The translations under genes and the position numbers were made by a program. The notes beneath the pieces were generated by a model. That model searched no databases. It was not told where the DNA came from and saw nothing but the letters and a program-made list of their open reading frames with translations. From Merdimonas sp963929015 (GTDB lineage Bacteria > Bacillota > Clostridia > Lachnospirales > Lachnospiraceae), in NCBI RefSeq assembly GCF_963929015.1, contig NZ_CAWVHE010000018.1, forward strand, positions 124,001 to 188,000: 64,000 nucleotides of DNA, in the 5' to 3' direction. Below are positions 8,448 to 17,428 of this stretch, piece by piece. The first letter of the stretch is position 1, and each line of letters begins with the position of its first letter.

Positions 8448-9380
8448 TTAAGCAGCGGAACCTTTCTTGATCGCGTCGTGCAGATACAGGAAAGCGGTGA
8501 TGTAAACGATGACTGCGATAACCTTTGTAAGGGTATCCAGCGGTAAGCTGGATACGAAAGCGTATGCACAGTAAACACCGATAGCTCCGAAGATTGCCTG
8601 TGTCCAGCATGCAACCATGTCGTATCTTCCCTGAGCGATGAATTTCGGGCCATTACCAAAAGCCATCAGGTATGCACAGGATCCCATCATAGCCGGGAAT
8701 GCACATCCGGCATCCATTCCAAGTGCAAGAACCATAGCCATACAAGGAGCGTAAAGACCTACGCCGATACTCATCAGAGCGCCAAATACAAAGTTGCCGA
8801 CAACAGCGATCACAAGTTTCACGCCGCGCAGTCCGAGCTCTGTACCGATGGTGCCAAATGGTCCAATGGCAAATACCTTCATCAGGATTACGGTTGCCAG
8901 GATGAACAGACCTACGAACAGTGCGTAACGAACTTTCTTACGGTCGAATTTGGTTACGATGTCAGCCATTACGAAAGATCCGATTACGGAAGCTGCGATC
9001 ATCAGAACCAGTGTCAGGATATCCATATCTACGAAACCGAAGAACAGGAATGCCTCTACACATACAGGAACGGTGTCGCCTACGTTCAGAGTACCGGGAA
9101 CCAGGATATCGTCTACAGACTTCGTCAGCTTAAAGGAAGCAGAAGACGGAGCGAAAGAACCGATTCCAAGAGTGTCCAGGAAGTTTGCTACGAATCCTGT
9201 AATAATAGTAGCAACAAGATTCTTTGGTTTCATTCCCTGTTTCCAGAGTTCTTCGCCAGTCATGCCGGTTCCAGGGTCTTTTTCCGGATTAGCGCGCAGC
9301 TCTTTGTTCTTGCGGATCATTAAGATCACGTTCAGGAGAATACCGATCACGCATAATCCCTTCATGATGTACATTGCCAT
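8448..9380 (-). CDS. TauE/SafE family membrane permease
   Basis: 310-residue integral membrane protein with about eight hydrophobic helices and the two-halved layout of the TauE/SafE (sulfite exporter) family. GIGSFAPSSASFKL in the first half and GVGLYAPCMAMVLALGMD in the second match the repeated signature. These proteins move small organic or sulfur anions; the substrate here is not deducible. Location beside the prd genes may mean it serves Stickland metabolism, but that is inference. Single-gene unit with its own promoter. Confidence 0.8.
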   Translation of the reverse strand: MAMYIMKGLCVIGILLNVILMIRKNKELRANPEKDPGTGMTGEELWKQGMKPKNLVATIITGFVANFLDTLGIGSFAPSSASFKLTKSVDDILVPGTLNVGDTVPVCVEAFLFFGFVDMDILTLVLMIAASVIGSFVMADIVTKFDRKKVRYALFVGLFILATVILMKVFAIGPFGTIGTELGLRGVKLVIAVVGNFVFGALMSIGVGLYAPCMAMVLALGMDAGCAFPAMMGSCAYLMAFGNGPKFIAQGRYDMVACWTQAIFGAIGVYCAYAFVSSLPLDTLTKVIAVIVYITAFLYLHDAIKKGSAA

Positions 9381-9472
9381 AAAACATCCCTCCAGATTAT
9401 AAATTATAACTGTGAATCTGCCGTATACGCTACCCCCGATTATAGCAGGTGACAGATTCGATTATCACGCTC

Positions 9473-9501
9473 ATTATATCATTAAAAATTTAACGAGTCA
9501 A
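9473..9501 (-). promoter_or_regulatory. Sigma-A promoter of the TauE/SafE gene
   Basis: On the minus strand TTGACT (9501-9496) and TATAAT (9478-9473) are 17 bases apart, a near-consensus vegetative promoter. It starts transcription about 85 bases before the gene. Confidence 0.8.
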
Positions 9502-9684
9502 CGCATTCCACACTTAAAGGGGGATTTTTTGAAATTTTTTGTGAAAAAGTAATAAAAAACAGATTATAAGAAGTGTGAAAAACGTTTGTAAGACTGGTCT
9601 TTGGGGAACAGAACTGATAGAATAGGAACAGGGATATCAACAGCGACAGAAAAACCGGAGGGATTACATCCGGCGGAGGCGGAC

Positions 9685-10164
9685 ATGAAAAAGAACGGAA
9701 AACATATGTGGAAACGAAAAGAGAAGGAGAAGAGAAGACCGGTGTATCTGGTGTGGGTGCATCTGGTGATTGGCGCGGCGCTCCTTTTACTGGCTGTTGT
9801 CTGGCAGTGTCCTGTGCGGCTTCTCTTCGGGGTCCCGTGCCCGGGCTGCGGGACCACCCGGGCCTGTATCGCTCTTTTGTCGATGGATGTGAGAGCGGCT
9901 TTCGGGTATCAGCCGGTTTTTCCGCTGATCCTTATTTTGTTTCTTTACGGGATCCACCGCAATATAATAAGAAGAAAGTGGATGGAAAAGGGACGCCGCT
10001 GGAAGGGGAGCCTTGAAACAGCGCTGGTGCTGGCAGCCGGAGGGGTTGTTCTGGCGGTGTATGTGGCCCGGCTGCTTTTGCAGACGTCTCCGGTGATGGA
10101 GATTGCCCTGGAGGAGGGGCTTGTGTATCAGGCGATGGAGCTTGCGGGTATTGCCGGAAGGTAG
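9685..10164 (+). CDS. DUF2752 family membrane protein
   Basis: 160-residue protein with the DUF2752 core: a membrane helix, then CPVRLLFGVPCPGCGTTRA with the CPGCGxTRA signature, and two more hydrophobic helices. The frame is open further upstream, but ATG 9685 is chosen because GGAGG lies 5 bases before it and the extra residues look non-native. The function of the family is not established; the conserved cysteines suggest a redox or metal role. Monocistronic, convergent with the symporter gene. Confidence 0.75.
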   Translation: MKKNGKHMWKRKEKEKRRPVYLVWVHLVIGAALLLLAVVWQCPVRLLFGVPCPGCGTTRACIALLSMDVRAAFGYQPVFPLILILFLYGIHRNIIRRKWMEKGRRWKGSLETALVLAAGGVVLAVYVARLLLQTSPVMEIALEEGLVYQAMELAGIAGR

Positions 10165-10190
10165 TGCGGATCACAGAAAGCCGGCGTCTG

Positions 10191-11576
10191 CTATTTGATG
10201 AATCCAAATACCGTAAGCAGGATCACGATCATGAAGAAGGGAACCAGTACGACGGTCCGGATCTTGTCAAACAGGGTAACATGGCCAAACGTTCCGTCGT
10301 TGGTTACTTCTTTTTCGTAATTCTTAAATCCCCATACTTTTGCAATAAACACACAAACCAGGATACAGCCAATGGGCATCAGGAGATAGGCGGTAAACAT
10401 GTCGAGCCAGTCATAAAGCCCGTAAGAAGCAAATCCGTTGGCGTCGATCCAGGGAAGTTTCAGCCAGCTTAGCCTGCCAAATCCAAGGGATACGAAGATG
10501 TTCCCTGCGCCGATGATCACGGCGGTCAGGATGGTGGCATTTCTTCGGCTCATGTGCCGGTTGTCTTCAAAGGTCCGGATAGCAATCTCGAAGAAGCTGA
10601 ACAGGGAAGAGATCACGGCAAAAAGGATAGCCAGGAAGAAACAGGCGCCGATAAAGCGGCCTCCTGCCAGCCGGTCAAAGATATCGGTCATAACATTAAA
10701 GACCAGACTGGGACCGGCGGATTCAATGTCCACGCCTCCGGAGAAGGCGGAAGGAACCACGACGAATCCTGCAAGGATCGCTGCTGCGGTGTCAAAGACA
10801 GATACCATGATGGCATCGCTTTTCAGGTTGTTCTTTTTGGGGATATTTGCGCCCAGCGTCTCATAAAGCCCCCAGCCGATGCCGATGGAGAAGAGCACCT
10901 GTGTGGCTGCCTGGGCAAAAGTGGTAAACGTAAATTTGCTGAAATCCGGCAGCAGATAGTATTTGACGCCTTCCATGGCGTTGTCGTTTACGAACAGGGC
11001 CCAGATTCCGCAGACGATCAAGAGAACGAATAATAACGGCAACATGACTTTGGAAATCTTTTCTACGGTATTGGTAATCCCGAAATACAGAAGAAAAGAT
11101 ACGAGGGCCAGCAGGATCATGGTCCAGACGATGGGTTCCACAGCTGAAGAAGTAAAAGCGTCGTAGTAGGCCTGCTTGTCGGAGCCGAAATCGCCGCTGA
11201 TGATATACTGGAAGGCATACTTGGCCACCCAGCCTCCCACAACTACATAATACATACACAGAAAAAGGGTGCAGATGTTGGCCAGCCATCCGGCGAATCC
11301 CCATTTCTTGTGGATCTTCTGAAAACAGGATACCGTATCCTTGCCGGTGAAGCGCCCGATCGCTGTTTCCATCTCTACCATGGGGTGTCCCATCAGGATG
11401 ACTACAAGAATGTAGATTACCAGAAATACTCCGCCGCCGCCTTCATAGGCCAGGTAGGGGAAGCGCCAGATATTGCCAAGTCCGATGGCGGCGCCGGCGG
11501 CGACCATGAGATAGCCGAAGCGAGAGCCCCACTGCCTGGTTTCGTTGTTAGACTGATTGCTCTGATTCTTACTCAT
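10191..11576 (-). CDS. Neurotransmitter:sodium symporter (NSS/SNF) family transporter
   Basis: Na+-coupled amino-acid transporter of the LeuT fold, 461 residues with 11-12 helices. The conserved first-helix region GNIWRFPYLAYEGGGGVFL is intact, as is the later GIGWGLYETLGANIPK region. The frame opens at 11612, but the start at 11576 (MSKNQSN) is the one preceded by an AGGA-type site. Substrate unknown; in an amino-acid fermenter an amino acid is likely. Flanked by a LysR gene on the same strand that may control it. Confidence 0.85.
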   Translation of the reverse strand: MSKNQSNQSNNETRQWGSRFGYLMVAAGAAIGLGNIWRFPYLAYEGGGGVFLVIYILVVILMGHPMVEMETAIGRFTGKDTVSCFQKIHKKWGFAGWLANICTLFLCMYYVVVGGWVAKYAFQYIISGDFGSDKQAYYDAFTSSAVEPIVWTMILLALVSFLLYFGITNTVEKISKVMLPLLFVLLIVCGIWALFVNDNAMEGVKYYLLPDFSKFTFTTFAQAATQVLFSIGIGWGLYETLGANIPKKNNLKSDAIMVSVFDTAAAILAGFVVVPSAFSGGVDIESAGPSLVFNVMTDIFDRLAGGRFIGACFFLAILFAVISSLFSFFEIAIRTFEDNRHMSRRNATILTAVIIGAGNIFVSLGFGRLSWLKLPWIDANGFASYGLYDWLDMFTAYLLMPIGCILVCVFIAKVWGFKNYEKEVTNDGTFGHVTLFDKIRTVVLVPFFMIVILLTVFGFIK

Positions 11577-11659
11577 AATATCCCCGTCCTTTCTGTAAAA
11601 AAATACCCCCACTGCCGTGAGAGTACTTTTTGGATTATAAAAATTAATTCCTCTTCTTT

Positions 11660-11688
11660 AGTATAGCTCCGGATAGAAGAAGTGTCAA
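11660..11688 (-). promoter_or_regulatory. Sigma-A promoter of the symporter gene
   Basis: Minus-strand TTGACA (11688-11683) and TATACT (11665-11660) are separated by 17 bases. It sits between the LysR terminator and the symporter start. Confidence 0.8.
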
Positions 11689-11694
11689 TAAAAT

Positions 11695-11722
11695 ATTAGA
11701 AAACCTAATGCAAACATTAGGC
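11695..11722 (-). terminator. Terminator after the LysR gene
   Basis: CCTAATG and CATTAGG (11705-11722) form a 7-bp stem; on the minus strand it is followed by TTTTCTAATATTTTA. Weak stem but well placed. Confidence 0.55.
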
Positions 11723-11745
11723 TAGATTATAAAAAAGCAAAGAGA

Positions 11746-12618
11746 TTAATCATCCAAAAGGAAATCTTTGGCGTATTCCAGGAAGGTGCGGGCGGCCGGA
11801 GACAGCTCTCTGGCAGATGCATAGGCAAGGCCCAGCTGTCTGGAAAGTCTGGGGGATGTGCGGCGGCAGACAAAGTTCCCGGAGAGTTTTCGGAGAAGCA
11901 GTCCCGGGAGAAGCGTGGAACCAAGACCGTGCTCAACCATGGAAAGAACAGAAAACTCATTGATAGAGACATAGCGGATGTCTGGGTTTAGCCGGTGCTC
12001 TTTCAGGATACGGTGGATATCGCTGCCCGGTACATAAGCGGTGGTTACAAAAGGAGAGCCTTCAAAGCTTTCCAGGGGGATGTCCGTTTCATCCGCCAGG
12101 GGATGGTCGGCCGGAAGAACAGCGTAGATCTCGTCTTCCATGACCGGGAGAAACTGATAGTGGTGTCCCTCCTGACGGCTGATAAAGCCGATGTCCACCC
12201 GGCGCTCCTGGATCCAGTCCGCCAGTTCTCCTTCGTCTCCTTCAATGACCTGAAAGTGGATATCCGGGTGGTCAATGCGGAATTTTTTAATGATGCTGGG
12301 GATCCAGTGGATGGAGCAGCTAAGATAGGTGCCGATGCGGATGGTCCCGACCTGTGCGCCCTGCAGGGAAGCGATTTCCTGGCGGATCACTTCGTCGGCA
12401 TTTAACAGGGCGCGCACCGACGGAAGCAAAGCCTGTGCTTCCGGAGTCAGCTTCATGCCCCGACCCCGCTTTACAAAGAGAGAAAATCCGACTTCTTTTT
12501 CCAGGGCCTTCATCATTTGTGTGACGCCGGACTGGGTGAGGCCCAGTTCCTCGCCGGCTCTGGTGAAGCTTCCGTGATCGTTGACGGCCAGCATAACTTT
12601 CCATTTTTTTACATCCAT
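11746..12618 (-). CDS. LysR family transcriptional regulator
   Basis: 290-residue LTTR. The N-terminal winged helix-turn-helix (residues 1-60; FTRAGEELGLTQSGVTQMMKALE) is typical, followed by a periplasmic-binding-like effector domain starting near residue 90 (VGTIRIGTYLSCSIHWIPSII). GGAG precedes the ATG. It lies directly upstream of the symporter gene on the same strand, so control of that gene is a reasonable inference; the ligand is unknown. Confidence 0.85.
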   Translation of the reverse strand: MDVKKWKVMLAVNDHGSFTRAGEELGLTQSGVTQMMKALEKEVGFSLFVKRGRGMKLTPEAQALLPSVRALLNADEVIRQEIASLQGAQVGTIRIGTYLSCSIHWIPSIIKKFRIDHPDIHFQVIEGDEGELADWIQERRVDIGFISRQEGHHYQFLPVMEDEIYAVLPADHPLADETDIPLESFEGSPFVTTAYVPGSDIHRILKEHRLNPDIRYVSINEFSVLSMVEHGLGSTLLPGLLLRKLSGNFVCRRTSPRLSRQLGLAYASARELSPAARTFLEYAKDFLLDD

Positions 12619-12828
12619 AGTTGGTCTCCTCTCTTTTGTTTGTGTCTTTTTTGTTGTATCTGTTGAATTGGAAATCTGCAGTAAGAGATCCTGGATCCGG
12701 CTGTGCGCCGGGGGATGTCTCTGATATTTAAAATGGTAACGGAAACCCGGACGAAAAACAAGAAAAAAGAAAGAAATCTTTGAAAAACGGATTGTATCTA
12801 AAAAAATACAATATTTCCGACAAAGGGC

Positions 12829-12857
12829 TTGAAAATGGCGGGATATTCCGATATACT
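12829..12857 (+). promoter_or_regulatory. Main promoter of the S10 ribosomal operon
   Basis: TTGAAA (12829) and TATACT (12852) are exactly 17 bases apart and followed by AT-rich sequence. It begins a leader of about 225 bases before rpsJ. Confidence 0.85.
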
Positions 12858-12864
12858 ATAAAAG

Positions 12865-13079
12865 CTGTGACATTGATAGCTGTGAAGCGTGAGGTTGCTG
12901 CCCGCAAGTGGCAGGTTTTCCGTGGAGCGAATGTCAAGTTAGGAAACTGGCGACAAGTCACTGTACGAAACTATAACAGCCACTGAAATGTGGCAACAAC
13001 CCGTGAGTAGCTCACGACACACACGGGAGAGTGTACAGTCACCGCTTGTCGTACTGAGGTAAGAAGTACGAAAAGGAGG
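12865..13079 (+). ncRNA. Structured mRNA leader of the S10 operon
   Basis: The leader folds convincingly by eye. A GCAA-capped hairpin lies at 12897-12915. A long-range helix CGACAAG (12951-12957) with CTTGTCG (13045-13051) continues across an internal loop as ACTGTAC (12960-12966) with GTACAGT (13033-13039). Inside is GCCAC/GTGGC (12979-12994) and an element with two exclusive pairings, CCCGTG/CACGGG or CGTGAG/CTCACG (13000-13027). A last hairpin CGTACT/AGTACG (13050-13070) overlaps the long-range helix and ends at the rpsJ ribosome-binding site. This looks like a feedback switch; the r-protein that binds it is unknown. Confidence 0.7.
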
Positions 13080-13090
13080 CGACTTTTTTT

Positions 13091-13408
13091 ATGGCAAGTC
13101 AAGTAATGAGAATCACACTGAAAGCGTATGATCACCAGCTGGTAGATGCATCCGCAAAGAAAATCATCGAAACTGTGAAAAAGAACGGATCAAAGGTGAG
13201 CGGACCGGTGCCGCTTCCGACAAAGAAGGAAGTAGTTACCATTCTTAGAGCTGTTCACAAATACAAAGATTCCAGAGAGCAGTTCGAGCAGAGAACTCAT
13301 AAAAGACTGATCGATATCATCACACCGACCCAGAAGACGGTAGATGCTCTTTCCAGACTGGAAATGCCGGCCGGCGTGTACATTGATATCAAAATGAAAA
13401 ACAAGTAA
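13091..13408 (+). CDS. rpsJ: 30S ribosomal protein S10
   Basis: First gene of the S10 operon; S10 sits in the 30S head and also acts as NusE in antitermination. 105 residues, usual length, with the conserved RITLKAYDHQLVD start and LPTKKEVVTILRAVHKYKDSREQFEQR-type core (read in parts). AAAAGGAGG lies 11 bases before ATG, directly after a leader hairpin, so access to the site may be regulated. Confidence 0.98.
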   Translation: MASQVMRITLKAYDHQLVDASAKKIIETVKKNGSKVSGPVPLPTKKEVVTILRAVHKYKDSREQFEQRTHKRLIDIITPTQKTVDALSRLEMPAGVYIDIKMKNK

Positions 13409-13482
13409 GAAACGCAGTAGTTCCTAACATTTAGGATGAACGCAAAAGTGCGTTCCGCTGTAAATCACAGGAGGTAATCATA

Positions 13483-14163
13483 ATGAAGAAAGCTATCTTA
13501 GCTACAAAAGTCGGTATGACTCAGATCTTTAATGAAGATGGAACACTGACGCCTGTAACTGTGCTTCAGGCAGGACCCTGTGTGGTAACACAGATCAAGA
13601 CTGTAGAGAACGACGGTTACGATGCGGTTCAGGTGGGATTCGTTGACAAGAAAGACAAGATCGTAAACAAAGACAAGAGCGGTAAAAAAGAGATCGTTCA
13701 TCGTCACGGACTTACAAAGGCAGAGCAGGGACATTTTGCAAAAGCCGGCGTATCCGGAAAGAGATATGTAAAAGAGTTTAAGTTTGAAAATGCAGGCGAG
13801 TATGAACTGGCGCAGGAAATCAAAGCAGATATCTTTGAGGCAGGCGACAAGATCGATGCATCTGCGATCTCCAAAGGAAAAGGATTCCAGGGCGCGATCA
13901 AGAGACACGGCCAGCACAGAGGACCTATGACTCATGGTTCCAAATTCCATCGTCATGCAGGTTCCAACGGCGCTGCATCTGATCCGAGCAAGGTATTCAA
14001 AGGAAAGAAGATGCCCGGTCAGATGGGACACAAGAAGATCACCATCCAGAACCTTGAGGTTGTGCGCGTAGACGCAGAGAACAATCTGCTTCTGGTAAAG
14101 GGATCCGTACCGGGACCGAAGAAGTGCTTAGTAACAATCAGAGAAGCGGTAAAAGCTAACTAG
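13483..14163 (+). CDS. rplC: 50S ribosomal protein L3
   Basis: Early-assembling 50S protein near the peptidyl-transferase centre. 226 residues, slightly longer than the roughly 209 of many bacteria, with the canonical KAILATKVGMTQIF start, the central GKGFQGAIKRHG loop and the RHAGSNGAASDPSKVFKGKKMPG region (seen in segments). GGAGG precedes the start. Second gene of the operon. Confidence 0.98.
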   Translation: MKKAILATKVGMTQIFNEDGTLTPVTVLQAGPCVVTQIKTVENDGYDAVQVGFVDKKDKIVNKDKSGKKEIVHRHGLTKAEQGHFAKAGVSGKRYVKEFKFENAGEYELAQEIKADIFEAGDKIDASAISKGKGFQGAIKRHGQHRGPMTHGSKFHRHAGSNGAASDPSKVFKGKKMPGQMGHKKITIQNLEVVRVDAENNLLLVKGSVPGPKKCLVTIREAVKAN

Positions 14164-14192
14164 GTTTTGGCGAAGAAAGGAGGACGCTTAGA

Positions 14193-14813
14193 ATGGCTAA
14201 CGTATCTGTTTACAATATCGAAGGTAAAGAAGTTGGTACGATGGAATTAAACGATGCGGTATTTGGTGTGGAAGTTAATGACCACCTGGTACACATGGCT
14301 GTCGTAAACCAGCTTGCAAATAATCGTCAGGGAACACAGAAGGCAAAGACACGTTCTGAAGTTTCCGGCGGCGGAAGAAAACCCTGGAGACAGAAAGGAA
14401 CCGGTCATGCAAGACAGGGATCCACAAGAGCTCCCCAGTGGACAGGCGGCGGAGTGGTATTTGCTCCGGTACCGAGAGATTACAGCTTTAAGATGAACAA
14501 GAAGGAAAAGAGAGCGGCTCTTAAGTCTGCCCTGACTTCCAGAGTAGAAGAGAAGAAGTTCATCGTGATCGACGAGATCAATTTTGAAGATTTCAAAACA
14601 AAGAACATGGCAAACATGCTGAAGAATCTTGACGTTTCCAAGGCATTGGTTGTATTGGAAGATGGAAATACAAACGCAGAGGTTTCTGCAAGAAACATCG
14701 CGGATGTAAAGACTGCAAAGACAAACACGATCAACGTGTACGACATCTTGAAGTACAACACAGTAATCGCAACAAAAGCGGCTGTTGCTAGTATCGAGGA
14801 GGTGTACGCATAA
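14193..14813 (+). CDS. rplD: 50S ribosomal protein L4
   Basis: 50S protein lining the exit tunnel; in E. coli it is also the autoregulator of the S10 operon, so it is the first candidate ligand for the rpsJ leader. 206 residues. The tunnel loop with RSEVSGGGRKPWRQKGTGHAR is intact. It shares one base with the start of rplW (stop and start overlap at 14813), implying translational coupling. Confidence 0.97.
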   Translation: MANVSVYNIEGKEVGTMELNDAVFGVEVNDHLVHMAVVNQLANNRQGTQKAKTRSEVSGGGRKPWRQKGTGHARQGSTRAPQWTGGGVVFAPVPRDYSFKMNKKEKRAALKSALTSRVEEKKFIVIDEINFEDFKTKNMANMLKNLDVSKALVVLEDGNTNAEVSARNIADVKTAKTNTINVYDILKYNTVIATKAAVASIEEVYA

Positions 14814-15118
14814 TGGCAGATATCAAGTATTATGATGTAATCCTGAAACCGGTAGTAACCGAGAAGAGCATGAACCTGATGGGGGAAAAGAAATATACAT
14901 TCCTGGTACATCCGGAAGCAACAAAGTCTCAGGTAAAAGAAGCAGTAGAAAAGATGTTTAACGGCACAAAGGTAGAGAGCGTAAACACCATGAACTGCGA
15001 AGGAAAGAAAAAGAGAGTCCGCGGAACATTCAAGTTCGGTAAGACTGCAAAGACAAAGAAAGCAGTCGTTAAGCTGACGGCGGACAGCGCTGACATCGAG
15101 ATCTTCGAGGGTCTGTAG
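14813..15118 (+). CDS. rplW: 50S ribosomal protein L23
   Basis: Forms the docking site for signal recognition particle and trigger factor at the tunnel exit. 101 residues with the family's DVILKPVVTEKS start and the KVESVNTMNCEGKKKRVRG strand. The start overlaps the rplD stop by one base; AGGAGGTG lies inside the end of rplD. Confidence 0.97.
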   Translation: MADIKYYDVILKPVVTEKSMNLMGEKKYTFLVHPEATKSQVKEAVEKMFNGTKVESVNTMNCEGKKKRVRGTFKFGKTAKTKKAVVKLTADSADIEIFEGL

Positions 15119-15200
15119 ACCTGACGAGAGCGAGCGGCAGCGCAAGATATACGGTGCAATTCCGTGACAAAAACAATTAGCATTTGAAAGGAGAACAACA

Positions 15201-16043
15201 ATGGGAATTAAGACATACCGCCCATATACGCCTTCCAGAAGGCAGATGACCGGATCTGATTTTTCAGAGATCACAAAGACAACTCCGGAAAAGTCTCTGC
15301 TGGCTTCCAAGAGCAGACAGGCAGGACGCAACAATCAGGGAAAGATCACAGTAAGACACCGCGGAGGCGGAGCTAAGAAGAAATACAGGATCATCGACTT
15401 CAAGAGAAGAAAAGATGGTATTCACGCAACTGTTCTTGGTATCGAGTATGATCCGAACAGAACAGCAAATATCGCGCTGATCTGTTACGAAGACGGAGAA
15501 AAGGCATACATCCTTGCTCCGGAAGGACTGACAGACGGCATGAAGGTTATGAACGGACCGGAAGCAGAAGTAAGAGTAGGAAACTGCCTGCCTCTCTCCG
15601 AGATCCCGGTAGGTACACAGATCCACAACATTGAGCTGCATCCCGGCAAGGGCGGCCAGATGGTACGTTCCGCAGGAAACAGCGCGCAGCTGATGGCAAA
15701 AGAGGGAAGATATGCGACGCTTCGTCTTCCTTCCGGAGAGATGAGAATGGTACTCAGCGAGTGCCGTGCTTCCATCGGTGTTGTAGGAAACGGTGACCAC
15801 AACCTGATCAACATTGGTAAAGCAGGACGGAAACGTCACATGGGTATCAGACCGACTGTTCGTGGTTCTGTTATGAACCCGAATGACCATCCGCACGGTG
15901 GTGGTGAAGGCAAGACTGGAATCGGACGTCCGGGTCCGTGCACACCTTGGGGCAAGCCAGCACTTGGTCTTAAGACAAGAAAGAAAAATAAAGCTTCTAA
16001 CAAGATGATTGTAAGAAGAAGAGATGGGAAAGCGATCAAATAG
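15201..16043 (+). CDS. rplB: 50S ribosomal protein L2
   Basis: Core 50S protein needed for subunit joining and peptidyl transfer. 280 residues, full length, with MGIKTYRPYTPSRR at the start, the SH3-like middle (GGQMVRSAGNSAQLMAKEG) and the C-terminal NPNDHPHGGGEGK loop holding the conserved histidine. AAAGGAG precedes the ATG. Confidence 0.98.
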   Translation: MGIKTYRPYTPSRRQMTGSDFSEITKTTPEKSLLASKSRQAGRNNQGKITVRHRGGGAKKKYRIIDFKRRKDGIHATVLGIEYDPNRTANIALICYEDGEKAYILAPEGLTDGMKVMNGPEAEVRVGNCLPLSEIPVGTQIHNIELHPGKGGQMVRSAGNSAQLMAKEGRYATLRLPSGEMRMVLSECRASIGVVGNGDHNLINIGKAGRKRHMGIRPTVRGSVMNPNDHPHGGGEGKTGIGRPGPCTPWGKPALGLKTRKKNKASNKMIVRRRDGKAIK

Positions 16044-16064
16044 TATTTAAGGAGGTTAGAACCT

Positions 16065-16346
16065 ATGGCACGTTCAATTAAAAAAGGACCATTCGCAGAT
16101 GCAAGCCTGCTCAAAAAGATTGACGCCATGAACGAAAAGGGAGAAAAGTCTGTTATCAAGACATGGTCCCGCCGTTCTACAATCTTCCCGAGCATGGTTG
16201 GACATACAATCGCCGTACATGACGGAAGAAAACATGTACCGGTATATGTGACAGAAGATATGGTAGGACACAAGCTTGGTGAGTTTGTTGCCACCAGAAC
16301 CTACAGAGGTCACGGAAAAGACGAAAAGAAATCAAAAGTTAGATAA
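16065..16346 (+). CDS. rpsS: 30S ribosomal protein S19
   Basis: 30S head protein that pairs with S13. 93 residues with the invariant RSIKKGPF start and VGHKLGEFxxTRTYRGH end. AAGGAGG lies upstream of the start; 21 bases after rplB. Confidence 0.98.
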   Translation: MARSIKKGPFADASLLKKIDAMNEKGEKSVIKTWSRRSTIFPSMVGHTIAVHDGRKHVPVYVTEDMVGHKLGEFVATRTYRGHGKDEKKSKVR

Positions 16347-16374
16347 TATTAGAGTTTGAAAGGAGGGTTCATCC

Positions 16375-16761
16375 ATGGCAAAAGGACATAGATCCCAGAT
16401 TAAGAGAGAAAGAAATGCTAATAAGGACACAAGACCTTCAGCTAAGTTATCTTACGCAAGGGTTTCTGTTCAGAAGGCATGCTTCGTACTGGATGCCATC
16501 AGAGGTAAGGATGTAACAACAGCACTTGGTATTTTGACATACAATCCAAGATATGCTTCTAGTTTAATAAAGAAATTATTAGAGTCTGCAATTGCAAATG
16601 CCGAGAACAACAACGGCATGAGCGCTGAGAACCTTTACATTGCAGAGGCTTATGCAAACAAAGGACCAACAATGAAGAGAATCAGACCGAGAGCACAGGG
16701 AAGAGCTTACAGGATCGAAAAGAGAATGAGCCACATTACACTTGTGCTTGATGAAAGATAA
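16375..16761 (+). CDS. rplV: 50S ribosomal protein L22
   Basis: 50S protein whose beta-hairpin lines the exit tunnel. 128 residues with SYARVSVQKACFVLDAIRGK at the N-terminus and the tunnel hairpin KRIRPRAQGRAYRI. AAAGGAGGG precedes the ATG; 28 bases after rpsS. Confidence 0.98.
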   Translation: MAKGHRSQIKRERNANKDTRPSAKLSYARVSVQKACFVLDAIRGKDVTTALGILTYNPRYASSLIKKLLESAIANAENNNGMSAENLYIAEAYANKGPTMKRIRPRAQGRAYRIEKRMSHITLVLDER

Positions 16762-16772
16762 GGAGGGCAAAC

Positions 16773-17426
16773 ATGGGACAGAAAGTTAATCCTCATGGCT
16801 TGAGAGTCGGTGTTATCAAAGACTGGGACTCTAGATGGTATGCAGAAAAAGAGTTTGCAGACTACTTAGTAGAAGACCATGAAATCAGAACGTATCTTAA
16901 GAAGAGATTATACAGCGCTGGTATTTCCAAGATCGAGATCGAGAGAGCATCTGACCGCGTAAAGATCGCTATCTATACAGCGAAGCCGGGTGTTGTGATC
17001 GGTAAAGGCGGTTCTGAGATCGAGAAAGTAAAAGGTGAGCTTAAACAGTTCACAGACAAGAAGCTGATCGTAGACATCAGAGAAATCAAGAGACCGGACA
17101 AGGATGCACAGCTGGTAGCAGAAAATATCGCACAGCAGCTTGAAAACCGTATTTCTTTCAGACGTGCAATGAAATCCTGCATGTCCAGAACCATGAAGGC
17201 AGGAGCCCTCGGTGTGAAGACATCCGTATCCGGACGTCTTGGCGGAGCTGATATGGCGCGTACCGAGTTCTACAGCGAAGGCACCATTCCTCTTCAGACA
17301 CTGAGAGCAGACATTGATTACGGATTCGCCGAGGCTGACACCACTTACGGAAAAGTAGGCGTTAAGGTATGGGTCTACAAGGGCGAAGTTCTTCCGGAGA
17401 AAGCAGATAAGGAAGGAGAGAAATAA
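16773..17426 (+). CDS. rpsC: 30S ribosomal protein S3
   Basis: 30S head protein at the mRNA entry channel. 217 residues. The start MGQKVNPHGLRVG is invariant, the type II KH motif GVVIGKGGSEIEK is present at about residues 70-85, and the C-terminal DYGFAEADTTYGKVGVKVWVYKGE block is intact (read in parts). AAGGAGG lies 6 bases before the start. Confidence 0.98.
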   Translation: MGQKVNPHGLRVGVIKDWDSRWYAEKEFADYLVEDHEIRTYLKKRLYSAGISKIEIERASDRVKIAIYTAKPGVVIGKGGSEIEKVKGELKQFTDKKLIVDIREIKRPDKDAQLVAENIAQQLENRISFRRAMKSCMSRTMKAGALGVKTSVSGRLGGADMARTEFYSEGTIPLQTLRADIDYGFAEADTTYGKVGVKVWVYKGEVLPEKADKEGEK

Positions 17427-17428
17427 AC

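Noticed and set aside
9708..10016. Second frame inside the DUF2752 gene
   Set aside because: The CPGCGTTRA signature and membrane helices are in the other frame.
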